Positions 27,726 to 35,610 of a DNA stretch of 64,000 nt are shown piece by piece. A program made the translations under genes and the position numbers. Under the pieces are notes generated by a model that made no database searches, had not been told where the DNA came from, and saw nothing but the letters and a program-made list of their open reading frames with translations. The stretch spans positions 1-64,000 of the forward strand of contig CAYZQO010000006.1 in the NCBI GenBank assembly GCA_964480725.1, in the 5' to 3' direction. This DNA is from JAFGBI01 sp964480725 (GTDB lineage Bacteria; Myxococcota_A; Polyangia; Polyangiales; Polyangiaceae). Numbering within the stretch: the first letter of the stretch is position 1; the number at the start of each line of letters is the position of its first letter.

Positions 27726-28166
27726 ATGATGGATGGGTCAACCACGGCCCCCATGGTCCCCGCCGTCCCCCCGACCCTCCCCGGTCGCGCCCGTCGCGCG
27801 GCGGCCGCCTCGTTCCTGGCGCTGCTCGCGACGACGCTTGGCGCTTGCGGGGGTGACGTCACCCGCGACGAGGACGACGACCGCGCCGCCGGCGGCACGA
27901 CGCCCACGACTCCGGTCGCGACCGGCGGCACCGCAGTCCTCGATCCAAACGCCCTGACTTGCGGCGACTGGCTCGCGGAGGCGGTCCGCGTGGCTCGGGA
28001 ACGCTGCGGTTGGGACGGCATCTCCTTCAACGGCTACGCCGAGAACCGCCGTCTCGACCCCGAGCTCGCCGCGAGCGTGTGCCTGCCCAACCTCGAGGAG
28101 AAGGACTGCGAGGCGCCGGACCCCGAGTTCATCGCCGACGCGTGCGAGGCGGCCTGCGCCAAGTAG
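27726..28166 (+). CDS. Small hypothetical lipoprotein
   Basis: 146 residues from ATG at 27726 (27729 and 27753 are alternatives). Lipobox TLGAC (Cys41), an acidic and Thr-rich linker with TPTTPVATGGTA, then an 80-residue domain with six Cys (CGDWL, ERCGWDG, CLPNLEEKDCEAPD, ACEAACAK), probably disulfide-bonded. Predicted envelope-anchored. It is convergent with the diheme-module lipoprotein 16 bases away. Function unknown. Confidence 0.65.
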   Translation: MMDGSTTAPMVPAVPPTLPGRARRAAAASFLALLATTLGACGGDVTRDEDDDRAAGGTTPTTPVATGGTAVLDPNALTCGDWLAEAVRVARERCGWDGISFNGYAENRRLDPELAASVCLPNLEEKDCEAPDPEFIADACEAACAK

Positions 28167-28182
28167 CGGCGCCGCGCCACCG

Positions 28183-29181
28183 TTATGGCAGGTGGATCCG
28201 CAGCGCGGCGGTGTGACACACCGAGCAGTCCTCGGTGGTGCTGTGCGTCGCGGGCGCGGCGCAGGCGGTGTCAGGGCATTTGCTCACACAGACTTGGTAG
28301 GGCGCGGCGAACGCCCCCACGATCTGAAAGAACCCGCCGGGCCCCGTCACCGCGGTGATGGGCGCACCGCCATCGGGGGTGATGGTGAGGGTGGCCTGAG
28401 ACACCGGGGTCCGGCTGGTGACCCCGTCGTAGACATAGCCGCCAACGTACCCCGGCTCGTGGCAGGTCACGCAGGTCTGGTCGTCGAAGGACGGATCGTG
28501 CATGCGAGGGCCGCCGGAGGCCGGGGGGATGCAGTCATCCGGGCCGGCCCCACCGGTGCCGCCCATCCCGAGGCTGCTCGACGCGAGGTGGATGAGGCGA
28601 CCCGTCGCGCCGTGACAGCCGGCGGTCTGACAGTCCAGGCTCGTGTGCGTCTGGGTGGCGCAGGTCCGATCGGAACAGCGGCTCACGCAGGGGGTGAAGC
28701 TGCCCGCGCCGGGCTCGAGCAGGTGGAAGAACCCGTCGCTCGCTGTGGGCGCGCTGACCGTGGAGCTGTCCGCGTAGGTCAAGGTGACCGTGGCGGCGGG
28801 GAGATAGGCGTCACCGTGGGCGTTCGAGTAGACCCAGCCGCCCCACATGTCCGCGTGGCAAGCGCTGCAGCTCTCGTAGTCATAGGTGCCGGGGTGCCGC
28901 CGGACGGCGGGGTCCGGCAGGGTGCACGGATCGACCTCGCCACCGGTGCCGTCACCGCCGGTGACCTGGCCGCCGGTGACTTGGCCGCCGGTGCCGCTGG
29001 TGGCGCCGGTCGTGACGCCGCCGGTGCCACCGAGGGCCGCACCCCCCGTCGCAGGCGCCGCGCCGCCGGTCTGGCCGCCCGAAACCGGATCGCTCGGGCC
29101 GCAGGCGACCTCGAGCAGCGCGAGCGTGGCGCCGACGGAGCACGCGGCGATGGTGGAGACGAGGCGGCGGGCGAGTGGCAT
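28183..29181 (-). CDS. Tetraheme lipoprotein of two duplicated diheme beta modules
   Basis: 332 residues. Lipobox LLEVAC (Cys27), Gly/Thr-rich linker, then two homologous modules. Each starts with a heme motif (CSACH; CVTCH) directly followed by a beta-rich segment (GGWVYSNAHGDAYLPAATVT; GGYVYDGVTSRTPVSQATLT) like a carboxypeptidase regulatory-type sandwich. Each then has a Cys-rich strip (CVSRCSDRTCA; CVSKCPDTACA) and ends with a second heme motif (CQTAGCH, the CxxxxCH form; CSVCH) and R-x-IHL. Four c-type hemes are predicted. The same module occurs once in the lipoprotein at 41875-42447. It lies 37 bases after the DUF362 gene and is probably co-transcribed with it. Confidence 0.78.
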   Translation of the reverse strand: MPLARRLVSTIAACSVGATLALLEVACGPSDPVSGGQTGGAAPATGGAALGGTGGVTTGATSGTGGQVTGGQVTGGDGTGGEVDPCTLPDPAVRRHPGTYDYESCSACHADMWGGWVYSNAHGDAYLPAATVTLTYADSSTVSAPTASDGFFHLLEPGAGSFTPCVSRCSDRTCATQTHTSLDCQTAGCHGATGRLIHLASSSLGMGGTGGAGPDDCIPPASGGPRMHDPSFDDQTCVTCHEPGYVGGYVYDGVTSRTPVSQATLTITPDGGAPITAVTGPGGFFQIVGAFAAPYQVCVSKCPDTACAAPATHSTTEDCSVCHTAALRIHLP

Positions 29182-29218
29182 GGCAAGCGGGGACGTGGAG
29201 AAGGGGGCGCCGCCGCCG

Positions 29219-30598
29219 CTAGTCGCGGTAGGACATGATGGTGTCGATCTCGTCGATGCCCTGGGACGCATAGGGGAAGCGCTGCTGACCGGTGATGAAG
29301 CCGAGCGCCGTGAGCGCCATGGCCCGCACGATCTGCGGCTGGGCCCACGGGGTCGAGTTGGTGATGCGCGAGTTCGAGGTGCCCGTCTGCTCGAGGTAAT
29401 GCTTGAGGATGCAGAGCCCGGTGACGTCGGCGAGGATCGGGTCCCGACTGGCGACGACGATCCCGGGTTGGGCCACCGTACCGTTTCCCACCTGCGGCCC
29501 ACCCGTCAGGAGACAGGAGGTGGCGTCGAGCACCACGAAGTCCTCCTGCTTGACCAGGTGCATCTCGGCCATCGTGTTGGAGATGGTGGTCACGTTCATG
29601 TGGCTCTGGTTGCGGGCGCTCGACGGGACGTTGCCGTACCAGGCCTTGAGCGCCATAGAGAAATTGGCGCTCCCGTGGGTCTTGCAGACCGGCACGTTGA
29701 TCAAGTAGTCGACCTCTAGGACGGCCGAATAGAAGGGGATCCCACCGGACCACTCGTTGGCGCCGGCGGGGCTCGAGAGGGTGGTGGCGCCGCCCTCGAG
29801 CCCGACGCAGGTCGCGCCCTCCGCCTCGGCCGCGGCGAGGATGCCGTTGTTCTGCATCCGGGTCAGCGTGGCGCCGGTGAACGTGTCGTCGGCGACGATG
29901 ATGCTCGACGGCGTCCCCGCCGCGCGGACCGCGCGGATCACCCCGCGGATCACGTCGGGGTTGACGCTCCCCGGGGGCGCCGTGTCGATGGCGTTCGGCC
30001 GTAGCATGACGGTGCGCCCGGTCAGATCCGGGAAGCCACCCATGGCCGCGATCGCGTCCTGGGTCGCCTGGATCACGTCGGTGCCACGCACCAGCGCGAC
30101 CAGCCCCGACTCGCTACCTGCACCACCGGCACCGCCCGTCGCCGCACCGGCAGCGCCACCCGTCGCCGCGCCGCCCGTCGCCACACCGCCGGTCCCCGCG
30201 CCGCCGGTCGCTGCGCCGCCCGTGGCTCCGCCCGTCGCCGCGCCGCCCGTCCCCGCGCCGCCCGTCCCCGCGCCGCCCGTCCCCGCACCGCCCGTCGCCG
30301 TGCCGCCGGTCGCCGCACCGCCCGTCCCCGCACCGCCGGTGCCTGCGCCGCCGGTGCCTGCGCCGCCGGTGCCTGCGCCGCCGGTGCCCGCACCGCCAGT
30401 ACCCACACCACCCGTCCCCGCGCCGCCGGTGCCCGCACCACCGCTTCCGCTCCCCCCCACGCCCGCGGCCTCGCCGCCATCATCGCCGCCACACCCGACG
30501 GCGGCGACGGCGACCGTCCCGACAGCGACCCCGAGAAAGCTGCGACGATTGATCGAGGGACGCTTGGCCACGAAGACTACCTCCAGCACGCTCGCCAT
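29219..30598 (-). CDS. Tat-exported DUF362-domain lipoprotein with Gly-rich linker
   Basis: 459 residues. The twin-arginine signal NRRSFLGVAVG (Arg18, Arg19) ends in a lipobox-like AAVGC (Cys36), so a Tat-dependent lipoprotein is possible. Next comes about 110 residues of AGTGG/ATGG repeats (DNA 30110-30450), then a DUF362 domain (about 165-455): LVRGTDVIQATQDAI, VMLRPNAIDTAPPGSVNPDV, LINVPVCKTHGSANFSMALK, FVVLDATSCLLTGGPQVG and a C-terminal segment with IVVASRDPILADVTGL. DUF362 proteins are often tied to Fe-S or redox chemistry, and the neighbours here are redox proteins; the reaction is unknown. Tat export implies folding in the cytoplasm, possibly with a cofactor. Confidence 0.85.
   Translation of the reverse strand: MASVLEVVFVAKRPSINRRSFLGVAVGTVAVAAVGCGGDDGGEAAGVGGSGSGGAGTGGAGTGGVGTGGAGTGGAGTGGAGTGGAGTGGAGTGGAATGGTATGGAGTGGAGTGGAGTGGAATGGATGGAATGGAGTGGVATGGAATGGAAGAATGGAGGAGSESGLVALVRGTDVIQATQDAIAAMGGFPDLTGRTVMLRPNAIDTAPPGSVNPDVIRGVIRAVRAAGTPSSIIVADDTFTGATLTRMQNNGILAAAEAEGATCVGLEGGATTLSSPAGANEWSGGIPFYSAVLEVDYLINVPVCKTHGSANFSMALKAWYGNVPSSARNQSHMNVTTISNTMAEMHLVKQEDFVVLDATSCLLTGGPQVGNGTVAQPGIVVASRDPILADVTGLCILKHYLEQTGTSNSRITNSTPWAQPQIVRAMALTALGFITGQQRFPYASQGIDEIDTIMSYRD
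30110..30450 (-). repeat. Coding Gly/Ala/Thr-rich short tandem repeats in the DUF362 gene
   Basis: Mainly 15-base units encoding AGTGG with ATGG variants, forming the linker between export signal and domain. Length change would keep the frame. This linker type recurs in six lipoproteins of the window. Confidence 0.85.
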
Positions 30599-30905
30599 GA
30601 CGACGGCGGTGCACGAAGAATACCCCGAGCCATGCCGAAGCCGAAGCCGGAAGGCGTGCCCGACGCGTTCGGTGGCTGCTCCTCCGACAACCGCGCACTC
30701 GATCGATCACCCGCGGTCTCCCCCTTTGCGCGGCGCTCCCGCAGCGATTCGACGCGGAGACCAGGAGGCGCGACGTTCACCAGAGAACTTTCCAGCCTTG
30801 CTGGCGCATCGACCTCGCAGCTAGAGGCGACACCGCTGGATGAGCGGCGCGTCTCCCTGTGCAAGCGCGGCCGCCTGCGTCGCCTCGGCGCGAGGACCGC
30901 GGAGC
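30599..30905. other. Intergenic gap between the Fe-S/FAD fusion gene and the DUF362 gene
   Basis: 307 bases with no supportable gene. It carries the candidate promoter at 30617-30622. A plus-strand frame of 97 codons (30632-30925) has no recognisable domain and overlaps the fusion gene's end; I do not call it. Confidence 0.5.
30617..30622 (-). promoter_or_regulatory. -10-like TATTCT upstream of the DUF362 gene
   Basis: On the minus strand TATTCT ends 18 bases before the ATG at 30598, with only a weak -35 (TTCGGC) 17 bases upstream. It suggests that the DUF362/tetraheme pair has its own promoter. Confidence 0.35.
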
Positions 30906-33572
30906 TCACACGGCCTTGTAGATGAAGCCGTACACGATGTGGATGCCAGCGAGGATGAACATCGCAATGGCGAGGACGATGTGGACGACGTTCCAGTGCC
31001 GAAGCGCTGCACGCGCGACGACAAGCGCCAGCCGCTCGAGCCCAAGCCCCCGACGCGGGGCGCTCGCCCGACGTTCGAGCTCGACCAGGTTGAGGGCGGC
31101 GTGGGCACGCCCCTGGACGTAGCGGCCGAGGATCCCGGTGAGCACGATGATCCAGATCAGGATGCACGCGATGCTCGCCCAGCGGTCGAGCTTGAGCGCG
31201 CTGTGGTAGGTCACCAGCACCCCGCCGCCGAAGCCGAGCCACTGGTGGGCGAGGAGCCAGCCGGGGGAGCTGCCCCAGCTCTCGAGGCGCCGCACCCGGG
31301 TCCGCAGCGAGTAGAGCAGGCTCGCGAGCATCGCGCTCGCGCCGAGGTAGCCGAGCCAATGCCCGAGTCCGCGTCCGGAGCTGTAGCCGATGGGCCCGGT
31401 GACGCCGAGGCCCGGGAGGAGCTGGGCCGCGAGGCTCAGCTCGGGGCGGGCGCTACGCAAGTAGATCTCGACGCCGAGGCCCGTGAGCGCGAGGGCCATC
31501 GTCCCAACGAAGGCGGGGTGCGCGAGCAGCGAGCGCGACGCCAAGGGCGCGGCCGCGCCCTCGAGGAAGGCCTGCTCGGCCAGCTCCGGGCGCGACGGCA
31601 AGGTGCTCGCACCGCACTCCGACGGCCGCACGAAGAGATCCTCCGGGGAGGCCTCGAACAGGGCGCCCGTGGGGCAGGCCGCCAGACACGCCGGTCGCTC
31701 GAGGCCCTCGCAGCGATCGCACTTGACCGCGCGATCCCGGAGGCCCCGCCGCCGCGCGTAGTCCGCCATCTCCGCCGATCCGGGCCGGAGCACCTCGATC
31801 CGCGCCTGGGCAAGAAAGTCCGTCGGCGGGTCGCTGCCAAGGAACGCGAACACGACGTCGTTGGCGAGCGAGAGCTCCCCCTGCTCGGTGCAGAGCTGGA
31901 CCTGGCCCGGTTCGAGCGCGGTCACCGTCGACCGGAGCTCGACGCGGAGCGACCCCTCGCGCTGCGCGGCCTGCAGCCGGGTGCGGTTGAGCGACTTGGC
32001 GCGGGTGAAGGCGTCCCGGCGGTAGCTCAGCGTCACGCGACAGCCCGGCACCTCGGCGAGGCTGACCGCGGCCTCGAGCGCGGAGTCGCCGCCGCCGACC
32101 ACCAGGACATCGCGATCGGCCCACTCTTCGGGATCGATGAGGGCGTAGCGGACGCGCGGGGGCGCCTCGCCGAGCAGGCCCAAGCGCCGCGGCGCGCCGC
32201 GCTTGCCCACGCACACCATGGCGGCGCGTGCTAGCAGCGCCCCGCGCGCGGTCTGGAGCGCGAACAGCTCCCCCTGCCGCTCAACCCCCAGCACCTCGGT
32301 GTGCTCCTGGATGGGGAGGCCGGCGCTCTCTACGAGCACCTGCCAGCGCTCCACGAGCTCTTCCTTCGTGCACCCCTCGAACCACAGTGAGCCCAGCAGG
32401 GGAACGTGGTGAGGCTCGGCCATCACCTGCTTGTGCCGAGGGTAGTCGCGGATGGTCGCGGCGATCGCGTCCTTCTCCAGGACCCAACAGGACAGGCCCC
32501 GCTCCCGGCAGCGCAGCGCCGCGGACAGCCCGGCGGGACCGGCCCCGACAATGGCCACGTCGACCACTCCGTCCGGCAGCGGCCCCGGGTGAGTCGGGAT
32601 CGCGTCGACCGCGCGCACCGCGTCGTTGATCGCGAGGCGGATCAGAGCCGAGCCCGCCACGTCGCCCGCGACGAAGAGCCGCTCCACGTTGGTCAGCCCC
32701 GACGCGTCGCTGCGCGGGATGGGGTCGGGGAAGTCGGCGACCGTGTACGGGGCCCGGATCATCTGGATGGCGCCGTAGGGGCAGGCCTCGACGCAGGCCC
32801 CGCAGCCGCCGCAGCGCTCCGAGATGCGGACCACCGAGGTGGCCTCGTCGTAGACCAGTCCACCGAAGCTACACACGGAGAGGCACGGCTTGTCGCGGCA
32901 GGTCTGGCAGGTCACCGGGAAGGCGAGGCAGCCGAGCTCCACCTGGCGCCTCTGCATCCGCGGCACGCCGCCGTGGTGGTTGGCGCAGGCGGCCTGGCAC
33001 TTGCCGCAGTCAAGGCATGCGTCGAGGTTGCTGACGCGGATCCGGCCGCTGTTGATCAGACCCTGCCGGAGGACGAACTCCTGCACCGGCCGGCGGCTTG
33101 GCGCCTGATCGGTGAGGAAGCGGCGCCGCGCCTGCCGCAGGGACTCGGCGAGCTGCGCGTGCCACCGAGGGTGGGACGACACGAAGCCGGAGAGGGCCTC
33201 GACGTCGACCTCGAACAGCAGGGCGCTACCGATCGCCACGCAGTCGACCCGCCCCGCGGTCGCGGCGACCGGAACGCGGAGGAAGCCGTCGGAGAAGCAA
33301 TCGCCGGTCGAGAAGTGGCTGAGGTACCGGGCGGATTGCCCGCCGGCGGCCCCGCTCGCCGGTCCCAGGGTAACGCCGACGACGCCGTCGACCACGAAGC
33401 AGTAGCACTCCCGGTCCGTCTTGTGCCCCGCCGACAGGGGCTCGTGCGGTGCCAGGCGACAGGCGCGACCGAGCTCGGTGAGCTGGCGTATCGAAGCCGC
33501 CTCGAGCTCGGCGAACAGCGGCAGCGCCTGCAGCGACCCCGCGGTGACCTTGGCGCTAGACGGCAACGGCAC
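30906..33572 (-). CDS. cNMP-domain / 4x Fe-S / FAD oxidoreductase / membrane cytochrome-like fusion
   Basis: 888 residues with an unusual domain order. 15-140: cyclic-nucleotide-binding-like beta roll. 186-264: three ferredoxin-type Cys sets (CLDCGKCQAAC; CQTCRDKPCLSVC; CGGCGACVEACPYG). 295-322: VERLFVAGDVAG, the segment that normally closes a thioredoxin-reductase-like FAD domain. 337-590: the flavoprotein body, with FAD motif IVGAGPAGLSAA (341-352) and NAD(P) motif VVGGGDSALEAA (491-502). 618-633: a fourth Cys set (CDRCEGLERPACLAAC). 685-885: five transmembrane helices with several His (738, 776, 790, 864, 878) that could ligate b-type heme, as in cytochrome b561/ferric-reductase-like domains. 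A route NAD(P)H to FAD to Fe-S to membrane heme is inferred. GTG start with SD AGG nearby. Confidence 0.85.
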   Translation of the reverse strand: MPLPSSAKVTAGSLQALPLFAELEAASIRQLTELGRACRLAPHEPLSAGHKTDRECYCFVVDGVVGVTLGPASGAAGGQSARYLSHFSTGDCFSDGFLRVPVAATAGRVDCVAIGSALLFEVDVEALSGFVSSHPRWHAQLAESLRQARRRFLTDQAPSRRPVQEFVLRQGLINSGRIRVSNLDACLDCGKCQAACANHHGGVPRMQRRQVELGCLAFPVTCQTCRDKPCLSVCSFGGLVYDEATSVVRISERCGGCGACVEACPYGAIQMIRAPYTVADFPDPIPRSDASGLTNVERLFVAGDVAGSALIRLAINDAVRAVDAIPTHPGPLPDGVVDVAIVGAGPAGLSAALRCRERGLSCWVLEKDAIAATIRDYPRHKQVMAEPHHVPLLGSLWFEGCTKEELVERWQVLVESAGLPIQEHTEVLGVERQGELFALQTARGALLARAAMVCVGKRGAPRRLGLLGEAPPRVRYALIDPEEWADRDVLVVGGGDSALEAAVSLAEVPGCRVTLSYRRDAFTRAKSLNRTRLQAAQREGSLRVELRSTVTALEPGQVQLCTEQGELSLANDVVFAFLGSDPPTDFLAQARIEVLRPGSAEMADYARRRGLRDRAVKCDRCEGLERPACLAACPTGALFEASPEDLFVRPSECGASTLPSRPELAEQAFLEGAAAPLASRSLLAHPAFVGTMALALTGLGVEIYLRSARPELSLAAQLLPGLGVTGPIGYSSGRGLGHWLGYLGASAMLASLLYSLRTRVRRLESWGSSPGWLLAHQWLGFGGGVLVTYHSALKLDRWASIACILIWIIVLTGILGRYVQGRAHAALNLVELERRASAPRRGLGLERLALVVARAALRHWNVVHIVLAIAMFILAGIHIVYGFIYKAV

Positions 33573-33893
33573 GTGGACCTGCGGAGGAGGGCTGGGCCGG
33601 GCAAGCGACCGTCAGGCGGCGCCGGCGCCGGACGGCGCGGTGGCAGAACCGGCGGGTCGGGACCTCACTCATGGTCCATCGCAAGATCCGGCGCGACCAC
33701 GGCACCGGGGGAGGATGGAGCGCACGGTTGGGTTCTGCAAGCGACCGAGGCGACCCAATCTTCCGCCCACCGACGCGGGGGCGCGCGCTATCCTGCCTGT
33801 CGCCCCGTCCCACGAGCCACTATTGCCCGTGGCGCGAGGCGCCTCCGCGGTCGGCCGTGCCACCTCGCGTCGCCCACCCTTTGGAAGAATACC
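33573..33893. other. Divergent intergenic region between the fusion gene and the repeat lipoprotein
   Basis: 321 bases holding the promoters of both divergent genes. A -10-like TATCCT (33789-33794) could serve the plus-strand lipoprotein with a leader of about 94 nt. An imperfect inverted repeat TTGGGT...ACCCAA (about 33724-33754) is a possible operator. Nothing resembling a FNR/CRP palindrome was seen. Confidence 0.4.
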
Positions 33894-34692
33894 ATGTATA
33901 CCCATCGCTGGCGCCGTCACGCTCTGCTGCTCGTCCTCGCCGCCAGCGCCGCGGCAGCGGCCTGCGGCGCTGAGGACGACCCGGGAACGGAATCCTTCAT
34001 CGGCGACGGCAGCGGTGGGGCACCGGTCACGGGCGGCAGCGGCGCCACGGGCGGCTTCGCCACGGGCGGGACGGGGGGGTTCCTCACCGGCGGCTCGCCC
34101 ACCGGGGGCTATGCGACCGGCGGCGCGTCCACTGGGGGCTGGCCCGAAACCGGCGGCTTCGCGACCGGTGGCTTCACGACCGGTGGCTTCACGACCGGCG
34201 GCTTCTCGACCGGTGGCTTCACGACCGGTGGCTTCACGACCGGCGGCTTCGCGACCGGCGGCTTCACGACCGGTGGCTTCACGACCGGCGGCTTCACGAC
34301 CGGCGGCTTCGCGACCGGCGGCTTCGCGACCGGTGGCTTCACGACCGGTGGCTTCACGACCGGTGGCTNNNNNNNNNNNNNNNNNNNNNNNNNNNNNNNN
34401 NNNNNNNNNNNNNNNNNNNNNNNNNNNNNNNNNNNNNNNNNNNNNNNNNNNNNNNNNNNNNNNNNNNNTCGCGACCGGCGGCTTCGCGACCGGCGGCTTC
34501 GCGACCGGCGGCTTCGCGACCGGCGGCTTCGCGACCGGTGGCTTCGCGACCGGCGGCGACAGCGGCACCGGCGGCACCGAAGGCTGTCCGCCCTACTCCA
34601 CGACCAGCCACTTCAACAACACCCAGGGCACCACCTGCACCTCGTGCCACCGCACCGGAACCTGCACCTGCGAGAACATGAGCGGCTGCTGA
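33894..34692 (+). CDS. Repeat lipoprotein with single C-terminal heme motif, interrupted by assembly gap
   Basis: Starts at ATG 33894 (SD GGAAG), with lipobox AAAAC (Cys24). The body is a 5-residue repeat (GGFTT/GGFAT, 15-base DNA units): about 14 units before the gap and 6 after. The C-terminal 40 residues contain CTSCH, a c-type heme motif, then a Cys-rich end (CTCENMSGC). The frame before the 100 N differs from the frame after it, so the gap length is nominal and the gene is probably intact in the genome. It sits between the fusion oxidoreductase and the multiheme operon, which suggests a surface monoheme lipoprotein on a flexible stalk. Confidence 0.72.
34150..34556 (+). repeat. 15-bp coding tandem repeat (GGFTT/GGFAT)
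   Basis: Near-identical 15-base units, interrupted by the gap. They are in frame throughout and belong to the lipoprotein above. Real copy number is unknown because the assembler failed here. Confidence 0.9.
34369..34468. other. Assembly gap of exactly 100 N
   Basis: One hundred consecutive N inside the tandem repeat. The round length indicates a scaffold placeholder, so distances and reading frame across it are unreliable. Confidence 0.98.
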
Positions 34693-34704
34693 GCCGCGCG
34701 CCGC

Positions 34705-35607
34705 TCATCGTGGGTCGGCCACGGACCGCGCATCCTCGAGGAGCACGGGGTAGCGGTACCCGGCGCCGAAGTCCCGGTCCACGGCGAGCGTGCCCTCGTA
34801 GAGGACCGTCTGCCCAGGCTCGGGTTGCTCGGCGGTGGTGACCGTCAGATCGTGGGTGCCCTGCCCCGCGTCGCCGCTACCGTCGCGCAGGTGCACGAAG
34901 GAGCGTCCGAGCACACCCGGCACCGTTCGCACCACCACGCCGCGCACGCGCACCGGCTTGCCCGCGAGTGCAGCGCGGCGCTGGTGCGCCTCCGCGACGG
35001 TGCTGCCGGTCGGGCCCTCGGCTCGCGCGACCGCACCGACCTCGACGTCATCGAGGTCGCCGCTGGGCCGAACCGCTCCCTCACCCACGGGGCTCCGCCC
35101 GGCGCCGCCCGACCCGAGGGCCCCCGGCGCTGCGCCGAAGCGGCGTTCCCGACCGGTCGCGCCGCTGTCCACGGCGGTCGCGGCCACGCCCGGATCGAGA
35201 GCTCCGAAATAGATCCGCTCGAATTCTCGCCCGAGGGTCGGGCTCACGAAGCCCTCCATGAGCTGGGGCTCGCGCACGACGACGCGCGCCCCCACAGCAA
35301 CCTCGGAGCGCGGCACCGCAGCCCAGATCTCGGCACCGTCGTCGAGCGTGAGCCTCAGGTACGAGTACTGGGTCACGTCGAGCTTCTCGGCGACGGTCGC
35401 CTCGATGACAGTGCCCTCCGGCGCGCCGGGGGGCGCGACCTCGGTCGGCACGGCGGCGCCCGGGTGGTCGAGCCCCGCGGCGCCCGGATCCTCGCGAACG
35501 CCGCCCATGAACGCCGCGACGGCAGCAACGCCCAGCACCGCCCCCAGCACGACCGTCCGCCGCTGCAAGAACATGGCTACGGACTCTGCCACGACGGACC
35601 CGTTCAC
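34705..35607 (-). CDS. NrfJ-like double OB-fold protein
   Basis: 300 residues. An N-terminal anchor or uncleaved signal (about 18-35), then two OB-like domains. Domain 1 (64-135) closely follows the NrfJ-type pattern: QYSYLRLTLDDGAEIWAAVP and MEGFVSPTLGREFERIYFG. Domain 2 (215-298) has PVRVRGVVVRTVPG, FVHLRDGSGD, LTVTTAEQPEPGQTVLYEG and DRDFGAGYRYPVLLEDA. Proteins of this type accompany periplasmic multiheme cytochromes such as nitrite or sulfite reductases and may help heme or metal loading, although that role is not settled. It starts 3 bases after the 30-heme cytochrome gene and ends the operon. A linker with Gly/Ala bias separates the two domains. Confidence 0.78.
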   Translation of the reverse strand: MNGSVVAESVAMFLQRRTVVLGAVLGVAAVAAFMGGVREDPGAAGLDHPGAAVPTEVAPPGAPEGTVIEATVAEKLDVTQYSYLRLTLDDGAEIWAAVPRSEVAVGARVVVREPQLMEGFVSPTLGREFERIYFGALDPGVAATAVDSGATGRERRFGAAPGALGSGGAGRSPVGEGAVRPSGDLDDVEVGAVARAEGPTGSTVAEAHQRRAALAGKPVRVRGVVVRTVPGVLGRSFVHLRDGSGDAGQGTHDLTVTTAEQPEPGQTVLYEGTLAVDRDFGAGYRYPVLLEDARSVADPR

Positions 35608-35610
35608 GCC

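Noticed and set aside
30632..30925. 97-codon plus-strand frame
   Set aside because: No recognisable features, overlaps the end of the fusion gene, and no ribosome-binding site.
34150..34556. CRISPR-like regular repeats
   Set aside because: Units are 15 bases, contiguous, in frame and encode GGFTT/GGFAT; there are no unique spacers.
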